Assembly (NCBI GenBank): GCA_026399025.1
Contig: JAPLRU010000105.1
Location: 26,075 to 90,074, forward strand
DNA: 64,000 nucleotides
Source of the DNA: Methylobacter sp.
GTDB lineage: Bacteria > Pseudomonadota > Gammaproteobacteria > Methylococcales > Methylomonadaceae
Direction of reading: 5' to 3'
In this document: in pieces, positions 19,122 to 30,455 of the stretch
How positions within the stretch are numbered: position 1 is the stretch's first letter
How the letters are laid out: each line of letters begins with the position of its first letter
Program-made: the position numbers and the translations under genes
The notes under the pieces: generated by a model
What the model was told of the DNA's origin: nothing
The model's database searches: none
The model's input: only the letters and a program-made list of their open reading frames with translations

Positions 19122-19144
19122 GACGACCGACTCGGCCGTCCTAC
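19118..19144. terminator. Palindrome between convergent dciA and lpxC, possible bidirectional terminator
   Basis: GTAGGACGaCCGactCGGcCGTCCTAC. Confidence 0.5.
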
Positions 19145-19161
19145 AGCTGCTTGCAGCAAAC

Positions 19162-20085
19162 TTATGCTGCTGTTCGAGGCGATTCCGCTGAACGCATAAA
19201 AGAAATCGGTGCGTCTTCGTTGTCGTCGAAAGTCACCATTTCCCAAGCATCTTTATCATTCAATAAAGCGCGAAGTAATTTATTGTTCAAGCCGTGGCCG
19301 GATTTATAACCGGTAAATTCGCCAATCAAGCTATGTCCCAACAGATATAAGTCGCCTATCGCGTCGAGAATCTTGTGTTTGACAAATTCATCCGCATAGC
19401 GCAAACCGTCTTCGTTGATAATTCTGTCATCATCAACCACAATGGCATTATCAAGGCTTCCACCTAATGCCAAATTGTTTTGTCTGAGCATCTCAATGTC
19501 TTTCATGAAGCCGAAAGTTCTGGCCCGGCTGACTTCCTTGACAAAAGTCGTCGAGGAAAAATCCATGGTGGCGGTTTTTACATGATCTTCAAACGCCGGA
19601 TGTTCGAAATCAATCGTAAAAGTCACTTTGAAACCGTCGAAGGGCTCGAAAGACGCCCATTTATCCTCATCTTCAACTCTTATACTACGTTTTATACGCA
19701 GATACTGCTTAGGGCTGTCCTGTTCTTCAACGCCGGCAGACTGGAGTAAAAAAACAAAAGGTCCGGCACTGCCATCCATAATCGGAACTTCCGCGGCGCT
19801 GACATCGATAATGGCGTTGTCTATACCTAAACCGGCAAAAGCCGAAAGCAGATGTTCTATGGTCGATATTTTGACGTCGCCCGCAACTAACGTTGTCGAC
19901 AACATGGTTTCGCCGACATTTTCCGGCGTGGCTTCAATCGTCACCGGATTAGCCAAATCGACACGGCGAAATCGGATTCCGGTATTGGCCTCAGCTGGCC
20001 GTAAAGTCAGATAAACTTTGTCGCCGGTATGTAGCCCTACCCCTGTTGCCCTGATTGTATTTTTTAAAGTTCTCTGTTTAATCAT
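19162..20085 (-). CDS. lpxC: UDP-3-O-acyl-N-acetylglucosamine deacetylase LpxC
   Basis: [63 protein letters not shown]. Confidence 0.97.
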   Translation of the reverse strand: MIKQRTLKNTIRATGVGLHTGDKVYLTLRPAEANTGIRFRRVDLANPVTIEATPENVGETMLSTTLVAGDVKISTIEHLLSAFAGLGIDNAIIDVSAAEVPIMDGSAGPFVFLLQSAGVEEQDSPKQYLRIKRSIRVEDEDKWASFEPFDGFKVTFTIDFEHPAFEDHVKTATMDFSSTTFVKEVSRARTFGFMKDIEMLRQNNLALGGSLDNAIVVDDDRIINEDGLRYADEFVKHKILDAIGDLYLLGHSLIGEFTGYKSGHGLNNKLLRALLNDKDAWEMVTFDDNEDAPISFMRSAESPRTAA

Positions 20086-20180
20086 AAAATAAATAACGCT
20101 AAGTGAAGAGGGCAAAAGGCGTGAATTTTACCATAATCAGGCCAAAAAACGGAGGTTGAATCCATTGTTACCTGCACTTA

Positions 20181-21350
20181 CTAGTCAGCTTGGCGTCTTA
20201 AAAAGGCTGGAATATCCAGGTAATCCAAATCTATGTCTTTTTTAGGCTGAGCGCCAAAGCGCGTTTCTCTGCCTTCGGTTTTGTTTTGACGCATAACCGT
20301 AGGTTTATCCAGGCCTTCATAACTGACTTCGCCCACCACATTTTGATTGATGTAGCCGGCTGTCGATTTTGGCGCCATTTTAACCACTCGGGACGGCAAG
20401 CCCATTCCGGTCGCGACAACGGTCACTTTAATCTCATCGCCTAACTCTGGATTAATCGACATGCCGATTTTGATCACCGCATCTTCCGAAGCGAACTCAT
20501 GAACGATATTACCTACCTCGTCGAACTCTGCAATGCCCATATCGGCGGCGGAAATATTCACTAAAATACCGCGCGCGCCTTGTAAATTGATGTCTTCCAG
20601 CAACGGACAGGCAATCGCTTTTTCAGCCGCTTCCCGTGCCCGATATTCTCCTTTTGCCGCACCGGTTCCCATAATCGCGGCGCCCATGCCGGACATTACC
20701 GTTCTGACGTCGGCAAAATCGACGTTAATCATGCCGGGATGTACGATCAGCTCGGTAATACCCTGTACGGCATCCAATAACACATCGTTAGCCGCTTTAA
20801 AGGCATTGACTAAAGACATATCGCTGCCCAGTACCGGCAATAATTTTTGATTCGGAATAATGATCAAGGAGTCGACGAATTTTTCAAGCTCCGCTATCCC
20901 TTGCTCCGCAGTTGCCTGTTTCTTTTTGCCTTCAAATGAAAACGGTTTGGTCACTACCGCCACCGTCAAAATACCCATGCCTCTGGCAATTTCGGCGATA
21001 ACCGGAATCGCACCGGTACCGGTACCGCCGCCCATGCCCGCAGTCAGGAAAACCATATCGGCGCCTTGCAATACTTCCCTGATGCGCTCCTTGTTTTCGT
21101 CTGCCGCCATTCTTCCGACTTCGGGATTGGTTCCCGCGCCCAAACCCTTGGTTAATTCAACACCCAACTGAATAATCGTGCCGATATTCAGCTTTCTTAA
21201 TGCCTGCGCATCGGTATTCGCGCAGATAAACTCAACCCCCTCGACAAGACTCCCCACCATGTGACTAACCGCATTACCGCCCCCGCCACCAATACCGATG
21301 ACCTTAATCACCGCATGATCATTGCTCATATCCATCAATTCATATTTCAT
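20181..21350 (-). CDS. ftsZ: Cell division protein FtsZ
   Basis: GGGGNAVSHMV, GGGTGTGAIPVIAEIA. Confidence 0.98.
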   Translation of the reverse strand: MKYELMDMSNDHAVIKVIGIGGGGGNAVSHMVGSLVEGVEFICANTDAQALRKLNIGTIIQLGVELTKGLGAGTNPEVGRMAADENKERIREVLQGADMVFLTAGMGGGTGTGAIPVIAEIARGMGILTVAVVTKPFSFEGKKKQATAEQGIAELEKFVDSLIIIPNQKLLPVLGSDMSLVNAFKAANDVLLDAVQGITELIVHPGMINVDFADVRTVMSGMGAAIMGTGAAKGEYRAREAAEKAIACPLLEDINLQGARGILVNISAADMGIAEFDEVGNIVHEFASEDAVIKIGMSINPELGDEIKVTVVATGMGLPSRVVKMAPKSTAGYINQNVVGEVSYEGLDKPTVMRQNKTEGRETRFGAQPKKDIDLDYLDIPAFLRRQAD

Positions 21351-21386
21351 AGCCGTTACCTCTGCCCCTAGTTGTTATTCAAATCA

Positions 21387-22613
21387 CTAAAAATTACCCT
21401 GAAACCAATTCTTCATTCTAGAGAACACGCCTGGGCCGTCAGAGTCGATGCCTCGACCAACCCCTTGGTGTTCCTTACCATACATTAATAATCCAACTCC
21501 CGTGGAGTGAATCGGATTTTTTACCACTTCAGTTAACCCGGTCACATTTTGCGGTCCGCCCATACGTACCGGCATGTGGAAAATCTCTTCCGCCAAATCG
21601 ATTAAGCCCATAACTTTTGAACTGCCGCCCGTTAACACGATCCCGGCGGCAATGAGTTCTTCAAAGCCGCTACGCCTGAGTTCCGATTGAACCAGCAGCA
21701 TGAGTTCTTCATAGCGGGGCTCAATAATTTCCGCCAGATTTTGCGTTGAAATCTTGCGCGGCGCTCTATCGCCGATGCTGGGCACTTCAATCACCTCATC
21801 AACATTCGCCAGCTGGGTTAAAGCGCAGGCATATTTACGTTTAATATCCTCGGCATTAAGCGTCGGTGTACGCAGTGCGACGGCAATATCATTGGTTACT
21901 TGATCGCCGGCAATGGGGATCACCGCCGTATGCTTTATCGCACCCTCGACAAAAATCGCAATATCCGTCGTGCCGCCGCCAATATCGATCAGGCAAACGC
22001 CCAGTTCTTTTTCATCGTCGGTGAGCACCGAATTACACGATGCCAATTGCTCCAACACAATATCGTCGACTTCCAGACCGCAGCGCCGAATGCACTTGAC
22101 GATATTTTGCGAGGCGCTAACGCTGCCGGTGACCATATGAACTTTGGCTTCCAGACGAATACCCGACATGCCGATGGGTTCCTTGATGCCTTCCTGAAGA
22201 TCAATTACAAACTCTTGGGGCAGAATATGCAGGATTTTCTGATCAGCAGGAATTGCTACCGCGCGGGCCGAATCTATTACTCTATCTATATCGTATTGGG
22301 TCACTTCTTTATCCTTAATGGCCACGATACCGTGAGAATTAAGGCTTCTGATATGGCTGCCGGCAATACCGGCATAAACCGACCGGATCTGACAGCCGGC
22401 CATGAGTTCGGCCTCTTCAATCGCGCGCTGTATCGATTGCACGGTCGATTCCAGATTAACCACAACCCCTTTTTTCAGACCGCGCGAGGGTGTTGATCCA
22501 ATACCTATGATTTCTATATTGCCATCACTGGTGATCTCACCAACAATAGCCGCGACCTTCGAAGTCCCGATGTCCAGTCCGACTATTAAATTACGTTCTG
22601 TTTTTTTCGCCAT
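21387..22613 (-). CDS. ftsA: Cell division protein FtsA
   Basis: NLIVGLDIGTSKVAAIVGE; GGGTTDIAIF. Confidence 0.97.
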   Translation of the reverse strand: MAKKTERNLIVGLDIGTSKVAAIVGEITSDGNIEIIGIGSTPSRGLKKGVVVNLESTVQSIQRAIEEAELMAGCQIRSVYAGIAGSHIRSLNSHGIVAIKDKEVTQYDIDRVIDSARAVAIPADQKILHILPQEFVIDLQEGIKEPIGMSGIRLEAKVHMVTGSVSASQNIVKCIRRCGLEVDDIVLEQLASCNSVLTDDEKELGVCLIDIGGGTTDIAIFVEGAIKHTAVIPIAGDQVTNDIAVALRTPTLNAEDIKRKYACALTQLANVDEVIEVPSIGDRAPRKISTQNLAEIIEPRYEELMLLVQSELRRSGFEELIAAGIVLTGGSSKVMGLIDLAEEIFHMPVRMGGPQNVTGLTEVVKNPIHSTGVGLLMYGKEHQGVGRGIDSDGPGVFSRMKNWFQGNF

Positions 22614-22648
22614 TTTGTTTACTCTGTATTACCTTTGGCATTAGCCAT

Positions 22649-23461
22649 TTATTGTATGTTGCGGAAAGGCACAATCTTCCGGAGGACGGAAGCGTCGTGT
22701 TCGGCCGGGAACCGATGCGACCAGTCGATTTCTTCAGTTCCCGGTTTCCATGAAACTGCATACCCGTTGGGGTATCTCAAATCAACTATTGCTATTTTCT
22801 CAACTTGTTCTTGTCCCAGTACGTCCAGCGTTTTCAAAAACCGTTGTAATTTCTTTAACTGTTCGTTTCGTCCCAGCAGTATTTCCAAGCCCGTAGTTAA
22901 TTTAATCTTCCAGGCCCATCGGTCGTTAATCGTAAATTCCGCCATTTTCAGGGATTGATCGGCTAATGCCGTGTTAACGCCCTTCATAATTTCCAGTGTT
23001 TTAAGCTGTTGTTGTTTAGGTCCTTGCAGTATGGGTAAAGTTTTAAATAAGTCTATGTTTTTCGGTGTAATAATTTCGCCCCGTGCGCTGACCAAGCTTT
23101 GTTGACCCCAGCGTACATAAGGCTTTTTTTCGCGGATCTTGATGTCAATCGCATCGGGCCAGACTCGTTTAACCGCAACCGCATCAACCCAAGTCAATTC
23201 CGAAACGGCCTGATGAATGGCTTGCATATCGGCATCGAAAAAACCGGTCGTCACCAAGGGCTGCAAAGCCGTTTTTATCTCGTCCTTACTGAGATATTGA
23301 AAAACGCCTTCGGTTCGCACATATTTAATCGGTATGTCTTTAAGGCCGAAAACAGCTATCCAGACCAGAGCGATCAGCGCCGTTACGGCCATCGCGATTT
23401 TTATAACGGTCATCACTAAGTCGCTTGGAACTGATTTGCACTTGCCGATAAGGCATGGCAA
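22649..23461 (-). CDS. ftsQ: Cell division protein FtsQ
   Basis: POTRA-like FFDADMQAIHQAVSELTWVDAVAVKRVWPDAIDIKIREKKPYVRWG; position between ddl and ftsA. Confidence 0.93.
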   Translation of the reverse strand: MPCLIGKCKSVPSDLVMTVIKIAMAVTALIALVWIAVFGLKDIPIKYVRTEGVFQYLSKDEIKTALQPLVTTGFFDADMQAIHQAVSELTWVDAVAVKRVWPDAIDIKIREKKPYVRWGQQSLVSARGEIITPKNIDLFKTLPILQGPKQQQLKTLEIMKGVNTALADQSLKMAEFTINDRWAWKIKLTTGLEILLGRNEQLKKLQRFLKTLDVLGQEQVEKIAIVDLRYPNGYAVSWKPGTEEIDWSHRFPAEHDASVLRKIVPFRNIQ

Positions 23462-23481
23462 AAATAGTTATGCATGACCCA

Positions 23482-24414
23482 TTACCTGCAACTGGTTTCC
23501 AGAATGCGCCAAACCAACTCCTCAAAATCAATACCCGCTTGTTTGGCCGCCATCGGCACCAAGCTGTGGTCGGTCATGCCGGGAACGGTATTCACCTCAA
23601 TCAACTGGTATTGCCCCAAGTCATCGATAAACACATCCACCCGTCCCCAGCCTTTAACGCCGACCGCCTTGCAAGCCGTTACCGCCAAATCTTTTATAAA
23701 CTGCTCTTGATCCCGGTTCAGGCCGCACGGACAATGATATTGCGTGGTTGTTGCCTGATATTTTGCCTCGTAATCATAAAATGCATGAGGCGTTTCCAAG
23801 CGGATAACCGGCAACGCTTCATCATCCAGTACCGCAACGGTATATTCTTTACCGGTAACCCAGGCTTCCGCATAAACATCGCAGCGATATTTTGCCGCCA
23901 CGGTTAACGCTTTTTGCAGTTCTTCCCGATTGCCGGCCTTGCTCATGCCGATGCTGGAGCCTTCCTGCGCCGGTTTGACGATCATCGGGAAGCCCAGTTT
24001 TTCAATGCAATCGTCAAGATCGGTTTCGTCTTTCAACACATGCCATTTGGGCGTAATCAGTCCGTAACCTTGCCAGCACAGCTTGGTTCTAAGCTTATCC
24101 ATAGTCAATGCCGAGGCCATCACGCCGCTGCCGGTATACGGAATTCCTAATACTTCCAACACTCCTTGCAATACGCCGTCTTCGCCGCCGCGTCCGTGGA
24201 TGATGTTAAATACCCGGTCGAATTTTTGTCCTGCCAATGCTTCAATCGGATTGCCTGTTACATCAACGGCAAGCGCATCCACGCCTTTAGCTTTTAATGC
24301 TTTATAAACGGCGGCTCCGCTTCTTAACGAGACTTCCCGTTCCGCCGCCGAGCCGCCCATCATGACCGCGACCCGTCCGAATTGCTCGGGATTATTTAAC
24401 GCTAATACTTTCAT
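23482..24414 (-). CDS. ddl: D-alanine--D-alanine ligase
   Basis: GRVAVMMGGSAAEREVSLRSG, EGSSIGMSK, IEVNTVPGMTDHSLVP. Confidence 0.97.
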   Translation of the reverse strand: MKVLALNNPEQFGRVAVMMGGSAAEREVSLRSGAAVYKALKAKGVDALAVDVTGNPIEALAGQKFDRVFNIIHGRGGEDGVLQGVLEVLGIPYTGSGVMASALTMDKLRTKLCWQGYGLITPKWHVLKDETDLDDCIEKLGFPMIVKPAQEGSSIGMSKAGNREELQKALTVAAKYRCDVYAEAWVTGKEYTVAVLDDEALPVIRLETPHAFYDYEAKYQATTTQYHCPCGLNRDQEQFIKDLAVTACKAVGVKGWGRVDVFIDDLGQYQLIEVNTVPGMTDHSLVPMAAKQAGIDFEELVWRILETSCR

Positions 24415-25337
24415 AATGCTACACCTACCATACAAACCTCAGTCTGCAAGATTACCCCCTGCTGTTGCTCAACTTTATCCTGCACATAACGAATCAAGGT
24501 TTCTATGTCTGCTGCCGTTGCTTTGCCGGTATTGACGATAAAATTCGCATGTTTTTCAGATACACAGGCACCGCCGATGGCATAGCCTTTTAATCCGCTT
24601 TGTTCAATCAATCTTGCCGCATAATCGCCTTCCGGGTTTTTAAATACCGACCCGCAACTGGGTTGATTGGTCGGCTGCGTCGCCCCCCGCTTTTCCAGCA
24701 AGGTTTTGATTTTCTGCTGGCTCTCGGCTGTGTCGCCCGGCTGTAATGTGAGTAGACAAGACAGAAACCACTCGTTTTCAAAGCCCTCTACAGATCTATA
24801 ATTCACCCTAAAGTCCTGCGCTTTCCTGCCGATAACATTTCCTGACGCATTCAACATTTCCACACTGTTAACAATAGCCCATGTTTCTCCGCCAAAAGCA
24901 CCCGCATTCATTTTTAAAGCCCCGCCCATGGTTCCGGGAATACCGGCTAAAAACTCGGCTCCTATTAAGCCCCGTTCTCCGCAAAATCGCGCGACATGCG
25001 CACAGGGGACTCCCGCTTCAACATAAACCAAGCCGTCGCCGCTCAAGTTCATCTGTTTTAATCGGCCTTTGGTATTAATCACCGTGCCACGTATGCCGCC
25101 ATCCCTGACCAATAAATTACTGCCTAAGCCCATCCAGAATATCGGTTCGGTATTGGGAAGAGTCTTGATAAACTCGATCAGATCCTGCCGGTCTTGCGGG
25201 ATATACAGTTGATCGGCCGGGCCGCCAACGCGCCAGCTGGTGTACTTTGCCAGTTTTTCATGTTTCAGCAAACGGCCTTTCGCCAGTGGTTCCCTGTAGT
25301 TGTTTTGCTTCCATTCAGATGCTGTTTCAACGGTCAT
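24411..25337 (-). CDS. murB: UDP-N-acetylenolpyruvoylglucosamine reductase
   Basis: [55 protein letters not shown]. Confidence 0.96.
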   Translation of the reverse strand: MTVETASEWKQNNYREPLAKGRLLKHEKLAKYTSWRVGGPADQLYIPQDRQDLIEFIKTLPNTEPIFWMGLGSNLLVRDGGIRGTVINTKGRLKQMNLSGDGLVYVEAGVPCAHVARFCGERGLIGAEFLAGIPGTMGGALKMNAGAFGGETWAIVNSVEMLNASGNVIGRKAQDFRVNYRSVEGFENEWFLSCLLTLQPGDTAESQQKIKTLLEKRGATQPTNQPSCGSVFKNPEGDYAARLIEQSGLKGYAIGGACVSEKHANFIVNTGKATAADIETLIRYVQDKVEQQQGVILQTEVCMVGVAL

Positions 25338-26787
25338 TTCTTGTAAGGACCTTGTCCTGCAAGGTCTCTCCCAACAATTGCGGCAATTGCGCGGCAATCT
25401 GCCCGACATTGCCGGCCCCCATAGTCAAAACCACATCCTCGGTATTTACGATGCCCGCTAATAATTGCGGTAATTCTTCCCAGTTTTCGACAAACACCGG
25501 ATCAACTTGGCCGCGTATACGGATCGCTCGGCTTAACGCTCTGCCGTCGGCACCGGGAATCACCGTTTCGCCTGCCGAATAAACGTCCATCAGGATCAGC
25601 ACATCGACGGTAGACAGCACTTGCACGAAGTCTTCAAACAAGTCCCGAGTGCGGGTATAGCGGTGCGGCTGAAAAACAACGACTTTACGCCGATCCGGCC
25701 AAGCCTGACGCAAAGCTTCAAGCGTCGCCGCAATCTCACGCGGATGATGGCCGTAATCGTCAACCAGTGTCAGCTTGCCGCCGTCCATCATCACGTCGCC
25801 ATTGATTTGAAAACGTCTGCCGACGCCTTTAAACGCTCCCAAGCTCTTGATAATGGCGTCATCATCGACCGCCAGTTTGGTCGCGACGCTGATAGCCGCC
25901 AGCGCATTGAGCATATTATGCCAGCCGGGCATATTCAAAGTAACTTGCAACGGCGGATAGTCGCCTCTTCGTAGCACGTCAAAAGAGGTATGCATGCCTT
26001 CTTGTTTAATATTGATTGCTCGCACATCCGCATCTTCATGAACACCGTAAGTCGTTACCGGTTTCGATATTTCCGGCAGAATCGCTCTGACGCCTTCATC
26101 GTCCAGGCACATCACGGCCAGTCCGTAAAAAGGCAAATGATGTAAAAACTCTTTAAACGTATCTTTCAAGCGTTGGTAGCAGCCCTTATAGGTCGCCATA
26201 TGATCTTGGTCGATGTTGGTAACTATCGCCATCATCGGTTGTAAATATAAAAACGAAGCGTCGCTTTCGTCGGCTTCGGCGACTAAGTAATGGCCTAAAC
26301 CTAACTTGGCATTGCTGCCGGCGCTATTTAAACGACCGCCGATTACAAAAGTAGGATCGAGCCCGCCTTCGGCCAAAATGCTTGCAACCAAACTGGTGGT
26401 TGTGGTTTTGCCATGGGTCCCGGCAACGGCAATGCCGAACCGGAATCGCATCAATTCAGCCAGCATTTCCGCGCGAGGAATAACCGGTATTCTCTGAATA
26501 TAGGCTTCGTCGATTTCTTCATTACTACGGTCAATGGCGCTGGAAGCCACCACTACGTCGACCTTGGCTATATTTTCCCGTTGATGTCCGATGTTGATGG
26601 ACACGCCTAAACCGGCCAATCTTTGGGTCACGGAGCTTTCCCTGATATCCGATCCCGAGACTTGATAGCCCAAATTCGACAATACCTCGGCAATGCCGCT
26701 CATACCGGTTCCGCCTATGCCGATGAAATGTATTCGATTGATACTGCCTAAAGCCTGAACCGGCATTGGGTTATTAGGCGGAGTCAT
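25327..26787 (-). CDS. murC: UDP-N-acetylmuramate--L-alanine ligase
   Basis: [34 protein letters not shown]. Confidence 0.97.
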   Translation of the reverse strand: MTPPNNPMPVQALGSINRIHFIGIGGTGMSGIAEVLSNLGYQVSGSDIRESSVTQRLAGLGVSINIGHQRENIAKVDVVVASSAIDRSNEEIDEAYIQRIPVIPRAEMLAELMRFRFGIAVAGTHGKTTTTSLVASILAEGGLDPTFVIGGRLNSAGSNAKLGLGHYLVAEADESDASFLYLQPMMAIVTNIDQDHMATYKGCYQRLKDTFKEFLHHLPFYGLAVMCLDDEGVRAILPEISKPVTTYGVHEDADVRAINIKQEGMHTSFDVLRRGDYPPLQVTLNMPGWHNMLNALAAISVATKLAVDDDAIIKSLGAFKGVGRRFQINGDVMMDGGKLTLVDDYGHHPREIAATLEALRQAWPDRRKVVVFQPHRYTRTRDLFEDFVQVLSTVDVLILMDVYSAGETVIPGADGRALSRAIRIRGQVDPVFVENWEELPQLLAGIVNTEDVVLTMGAGNVGQIAAQLPQLLGETLQDKVLTRNDR

Positions 26788-27848
26788 AGTCCGGCCTCGG
26801 CTATGCAAATATCGGCAACGGCTTCGGTTGCATCCAACCGGGCGTATTGTTTTGCTGTTTTACTCATGACATCCAATTGTTTAACTACCTTTGTTATATG
26901 CTCTACCAGCGTTACTGTATTCAAATCTTTTTGCATTAATATAAGTCCGGCTCCGGCATCGGCTAAATACCGAGCGTTAGCGGTTTGATGATCGTCAATC
27001 GCGCTCGGCAACGGTATAAAAATAGCCGGAACTCCTGCCGCCGCCACTTCACTGACGGTCATCGCGCCGGACCGGCAAATCACCAAGTCCGCCCATTGAT
27101 AGGCCGACACCATATCTTCAATAAAGGCATGGACTTCGGCTTTTATGCCTAAGGACCGGTATTGATCCTTAACTTGCTTGTGCATTGCGACACCGGTTTG
27201 GTGTTTTATGTGCAGCTCGTTGGCCCCTAAAGCAGCCAGTGCATTCGGCACGACTTCATTCAATATCTGAGCGCCTTGGCTGCCGCCAACGACTAATATT
27301 TTAATCTCCCCTCGTCGACTCTTTGAAAAAGGAGCATCGAAGGCGATTGCAAACTGTTTTCTTAACGGGTTTCCGGTAAATTTGGCCTTGAGCTTCTTAT
27401 TAAAACTGTCCGGAAAGGCTTCCAGAACTTGATTGGCCATACGCGCCAACAACCGGTTCGTTGTGCCGGGCACCCGGTTTTGCTCGTGAATAATCAGCGG
27501 TATGCCTAATAGCTTTGCCATCAGTCCGCCCGGACCGGCGACAAAACCGCCCATACCCAACACTACATCCGGTTTGCGTTTGCGCAATATTTTGAAGGCT
27601 TGTAGGCAGGCTTTCATTAATAACAACACCGCTGTAATAAGCGACAACAATCCTTTGCCGCGTACTCCCGCAACCGACAGCCAATCGATCTCTATGCCCT
27701 GCTCAGGAATGACCCGGCCTTCCAATCCTTTTTGAGTACCCAGCCAGCTCACCTGCCAGCCTTTTTCGATCAGCGCTTGAGCTACCGCCAGTGCGGGAAA
27801 TACATGACCGCCGGTTCCGCCGGCCATAATAACAATGCGCTTACTCAT
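26784..27848 (-). CDS. murG: UDP-GlcNAc:undecaprenyl-PP-MurNAc-pentapeptide GlcNAc transferase
   Basis: [32 protein letters not shown]. Confidence 0.97.
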   Translation of the reverse strand: MSKRIVIMAGGTGGHVFPALAVAQALIEKGWQVSWLGTQKGLEGRVIPEQGIEIDWLSVAGVRGKGLLSLITAVLLLMKACLQAFKILRKRKPDVVLGMGGFVAGPGGLMAKLLGIPLIIHEQNRVPGTTNRLLARMANQVLEAFPDSFNKKLKAKFTGNPLRKQFAIAFDAPFSKSRRGEIKILVVGGSQGAQILNEVVPNALAALGANELHIKHQTGVAMHKQVKDQYRSLGIKAEVHAFIEDMVSAYQWADLVICRSGAMTVSEVAAAGVPAIFIPLPSAIDDHQTANARYLADAGAGLILMQKDLNTVTLVEHITKVVKQLDVMSKTAKQYARLDATEAVADICIAEAGL

Positions 27849-29001
27849 GTCGATTCCTCTTTCGCGCACCGGCATTGATTGCTGCGATTTCACTCTGCAC
27901 CCGAAATAACAACGCAAGCGCGCAGCACATGATCATCATGCTGCCGCCGCCGTAACTCATTAAGGGTAAGGTCAGGCCTTTGGTCGGCAAAATACCCATG
28001 TTAACGCCCATGTTAACGAATGACTGAAAGCCGAACCAAATCCCCAAGCCATAAGCAATAAATGCGGAGAACCGTTGGCCTGCCTGCTCGGCGGCCGCGG
28101 CTATCGCAAAGGTACGCCATACCAATACCGAAAATAAGCCGATCACCGTCACCACACCGACAAAGCCCAACTCTTCTGCTATCACTGAAAACAAAAAATC
28201 GGTATGCGCTTCCGGCAAATAAAATAATTTTTGCACGCCGCTACCCAAGCCTACGCCCAACCATTCTCCGCGTCCGAACGAAATCAGCGCTTGCACCAAT
28301 TGAAACCCGGTTTTTAAAGGATCCGCCCAAGGGTCCATAAAACTGGTGACCCGAACTAATCGATAAGGCGAGAAATAAACCAGTAATATCGCCAGTACGC
28401 CAATGATCAACAGCAGCACTATAAATTGCGACAATCTCGCCCCGGCCAAAAACATGATACCCATGGCGATCATTAGAATAACAACGGACGAGCCGAAATC
28501 CGGTTCCAACAACAACAAAAAGCTGGCTACCGAAAACAGTCCCAGCGGTTTGAGCAAGCCGAACGCCGAGTTTTGCACCGATTCCTGATACCGAGTGACA
28601 TAACCGGCCATATAAATAACGGAAAAAAACTTGACCACTTCCGATACCTGTATTCTGACTCCGGCTAAGGACAGCCAACGCACACTACCGTTAACCTTTA
28701 CGCCAAGGCCGGGAATCAGAACAACGATGAGCAACAGCAATCCGGCTAAAAACAACTTAGGGCCGTTTTCTTCCCAGACTCGCATCGGAACTGCCGCTAC
28801 GCCGATACCGAATACCAAGCCCAAACCGATATGCGCTAATTGCCTGACCGGGTAATACATACCGTTACCGGTCATTTTTATGCCCAGATGCAATGAAGCG
28901 GAGGCCACCATTACATAGCCGATTAGCAATAAACCGATACTTACGGAAAGCAGCACCGGATCAAAATGAAAGCGGCTAAAAGGGGCTAATAAGGATTTCA
29001 T
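27841..29001 (-). CDS. ftsW: Lipid II polymerase FtsW (SEDS family)
   Basis: Multi-TM; LEPDFGSSVVILMI; LPEAHTDFLFSVIAEELGFVG; LTLPLMSYGGGSM. Confidence 0.96.
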   Translation of the reverse strand: MKSLLAPFSRFHFDPVLLSVSIGLLLIGYVMVASASLHLGIKMTGNGMYYPVRQLAHIGLGLVFGIGVAAVPMRVWEENGPKLFLAGLLLLIVVLIPGLGVKVNGSVRWLSLAGVRIQVSEVVKFFSVIYMAGYVTRYQESVQNSAFGLLKPLGLFSVASFLLLLEPDFGSSVVILMIAMGIMFLAGARLSQFIVLLLIIGVLAILLVYFSPYRLVRVTSFMDPWADPLKTGFQLVQALISFGRGEWLGVGLGSGVQKLFYLPEAHTDFLFSVIAEELGFVGVVTVIGLFSVLVWRTFAIAAAAEQAGQRFSAFIAYGLGIWFGFQSFVNMGVNMGILPTKGLTLPLMSYGGGSMMIMCCALALLFRVQSEIAAINAGARKRNRHE

Positions 29002-29006
29002 TGGCT

Positions 29007-30452
29007 TTAGCTGCGCTCAGCCAATGTGGTTCGATGATTATGCGGAACTCGTTGGCTGAGCGAAGCCGACGCTAAGGGGAAACTGTCAACCAAGGCCAAT
29101 ACCGCTTTGGTAAATTTCTCACCTCTATCCTGGTAGTTTTTATATTGGTCAAGACTGGCGCAGGCGGGAGACAGCAACACGCTTTCGCCAACATCGGCCA
29201 AACTCGCTGCAATCTGTACCGCTTCCGTCATAGTGTTCGCCGAATAAACCGGGACGCAGTCGTGCAGAGCCTGTTTTATCAAGTTCGCGTCCTTACCCAT
29301 CAATATCACGCTTTTCGCTTTTTCTTTGATCGCAGGCGCCAACTCATTCATGTCGGCGCCTTTCGCATCACCGCCGGCGATAAGGATCACCTTCCGTGAA
29401 TAACCTTGCAAAGCCGCAACGCAAGCGCCGATATTGGTTGCTTTTGAATCATTAACCCAAGTAACGCCGCGTATTTCCGCGACGCGCTGCATTCTGTGGC
29501 TTAAGCCTTTGAATTTGCGTAAGGCGTTACACATCACCTGTTCATCCAAGCCGACAGCTACGCCCAAGGCTAAGGCCGCCAGCGCATTGGCCGCATTATG
29601 CCGGCCTTCAAGCGGTAATTCGGCCAGCGGCATTAGGCACGATTCGTTGTGCATCAGATATTCGGTATCGCCCTGATAGGCAAGGTGAAAATCGGCTTTT
29701 GCGTTTATCGAGAAGGTGTAAGTATTCCTGCTGTTGTTATACATAGCGTAGACAACAGGATCATCGGTATTGATGACCATGATGCCGTCACCTCTGAAAA
29801 TTCTTTGTTTTTCCCGTGCGTATTCGGCTATATCGAGATGCCTGTCCAAGTGATCGGCACTGACATTGAGCACTGTCGCAGCCGCTGCATTCAAAGTTGA
29901 AGTTCGTTCCAACTGAAAACTTGAAAGTTCCAATACATATAACTGTGCATTTAATGCCAGTAAGTCCAAAGCCGGCGTACCCAGATTGCCGCCCACACCC
30001 ACTTCGATCCCGGTAGCTTTGGCCATTTCACCGAGCATGGTGGTCACGGTGCTTTTACCGTTGGAGCCGCTGATTGCGACAATGGGTTTGTCGACAGAAC
30101 AGGCGAACAGGTCAATATCGCTGACTATTTTTGAGCCGTTGGCTATCGCTTTAATGATCGCCTGTTCGTTCAGCGACACGCCGGGGCTGACTACCAAATG
30201 TGTCGCCACTTTAAACGCGGCTTCGTCAAAACCACCGGTAAACACCGGCGTATCCGGCATTTGCTGAAAAAACTCCTCCATCATCGGCGGCTTGGCGCGA
30301 CTATCGATAATGGCGAATTTAAAATCTAAGCTATGTAAATAATGCGCGACCGAAATTCCCGTGTTGCCCAGCCCCACGACCAATATCTTGGCCGTTTGCG
30401 GGTCCAAAGCGAAATTCTTTTGCAACAATGCAATAATCGCGGCACTATCCAT
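29007..30452 (-). CDS. murD: UDP-N-acetylmuramoylalanine--D-glutamate ligase
   Basis: AISGSNGKSTVTTMLGEM; SKATNIGACVAALQG. Confidence 0.96.
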   Translation of the reverse strand: MDSAAIIALLQKNFALDPQTAKILVVGLGNTGISVAHYLHSLDFKFAIIDSRAKPPMMEEFFQQMPDTPVFTGGFDEAAFKVATHLVVSPGVSLNEQAIIKAIANGSKIVSDIDLFACSVDKPIVAISGSNGKSTVTTMLGEMAKATGIEVGVGGNLGTPALDLLALNAQLYVLELSSFQLERTSTLNAAAATVLNVSADHLDRHLDIAEYAREKQRIFRGDGIMVINTDDPVVYAMYNNSRNTYTFSINAKADFHLAYQGDTEYLMHNESCLMPLAELPLEGRHNAANALAALALGVAVGLDEQVMCNALRKFKGLSHRMQRVAEIRGVTWVNDSKATNIGACVAALQGYSRKVILIAGGDAKGADMNELAPAIKEKAKSVILMGKDANLIKQALHDCVPVYSANTMTEAVQIAASLADVGESVLLSPACASLDQYKNYQDRGEKFTKAVLALVDSFPLASASLSQRVPHNHRTTLAERS

Positions 30453-30455
30453 TTC

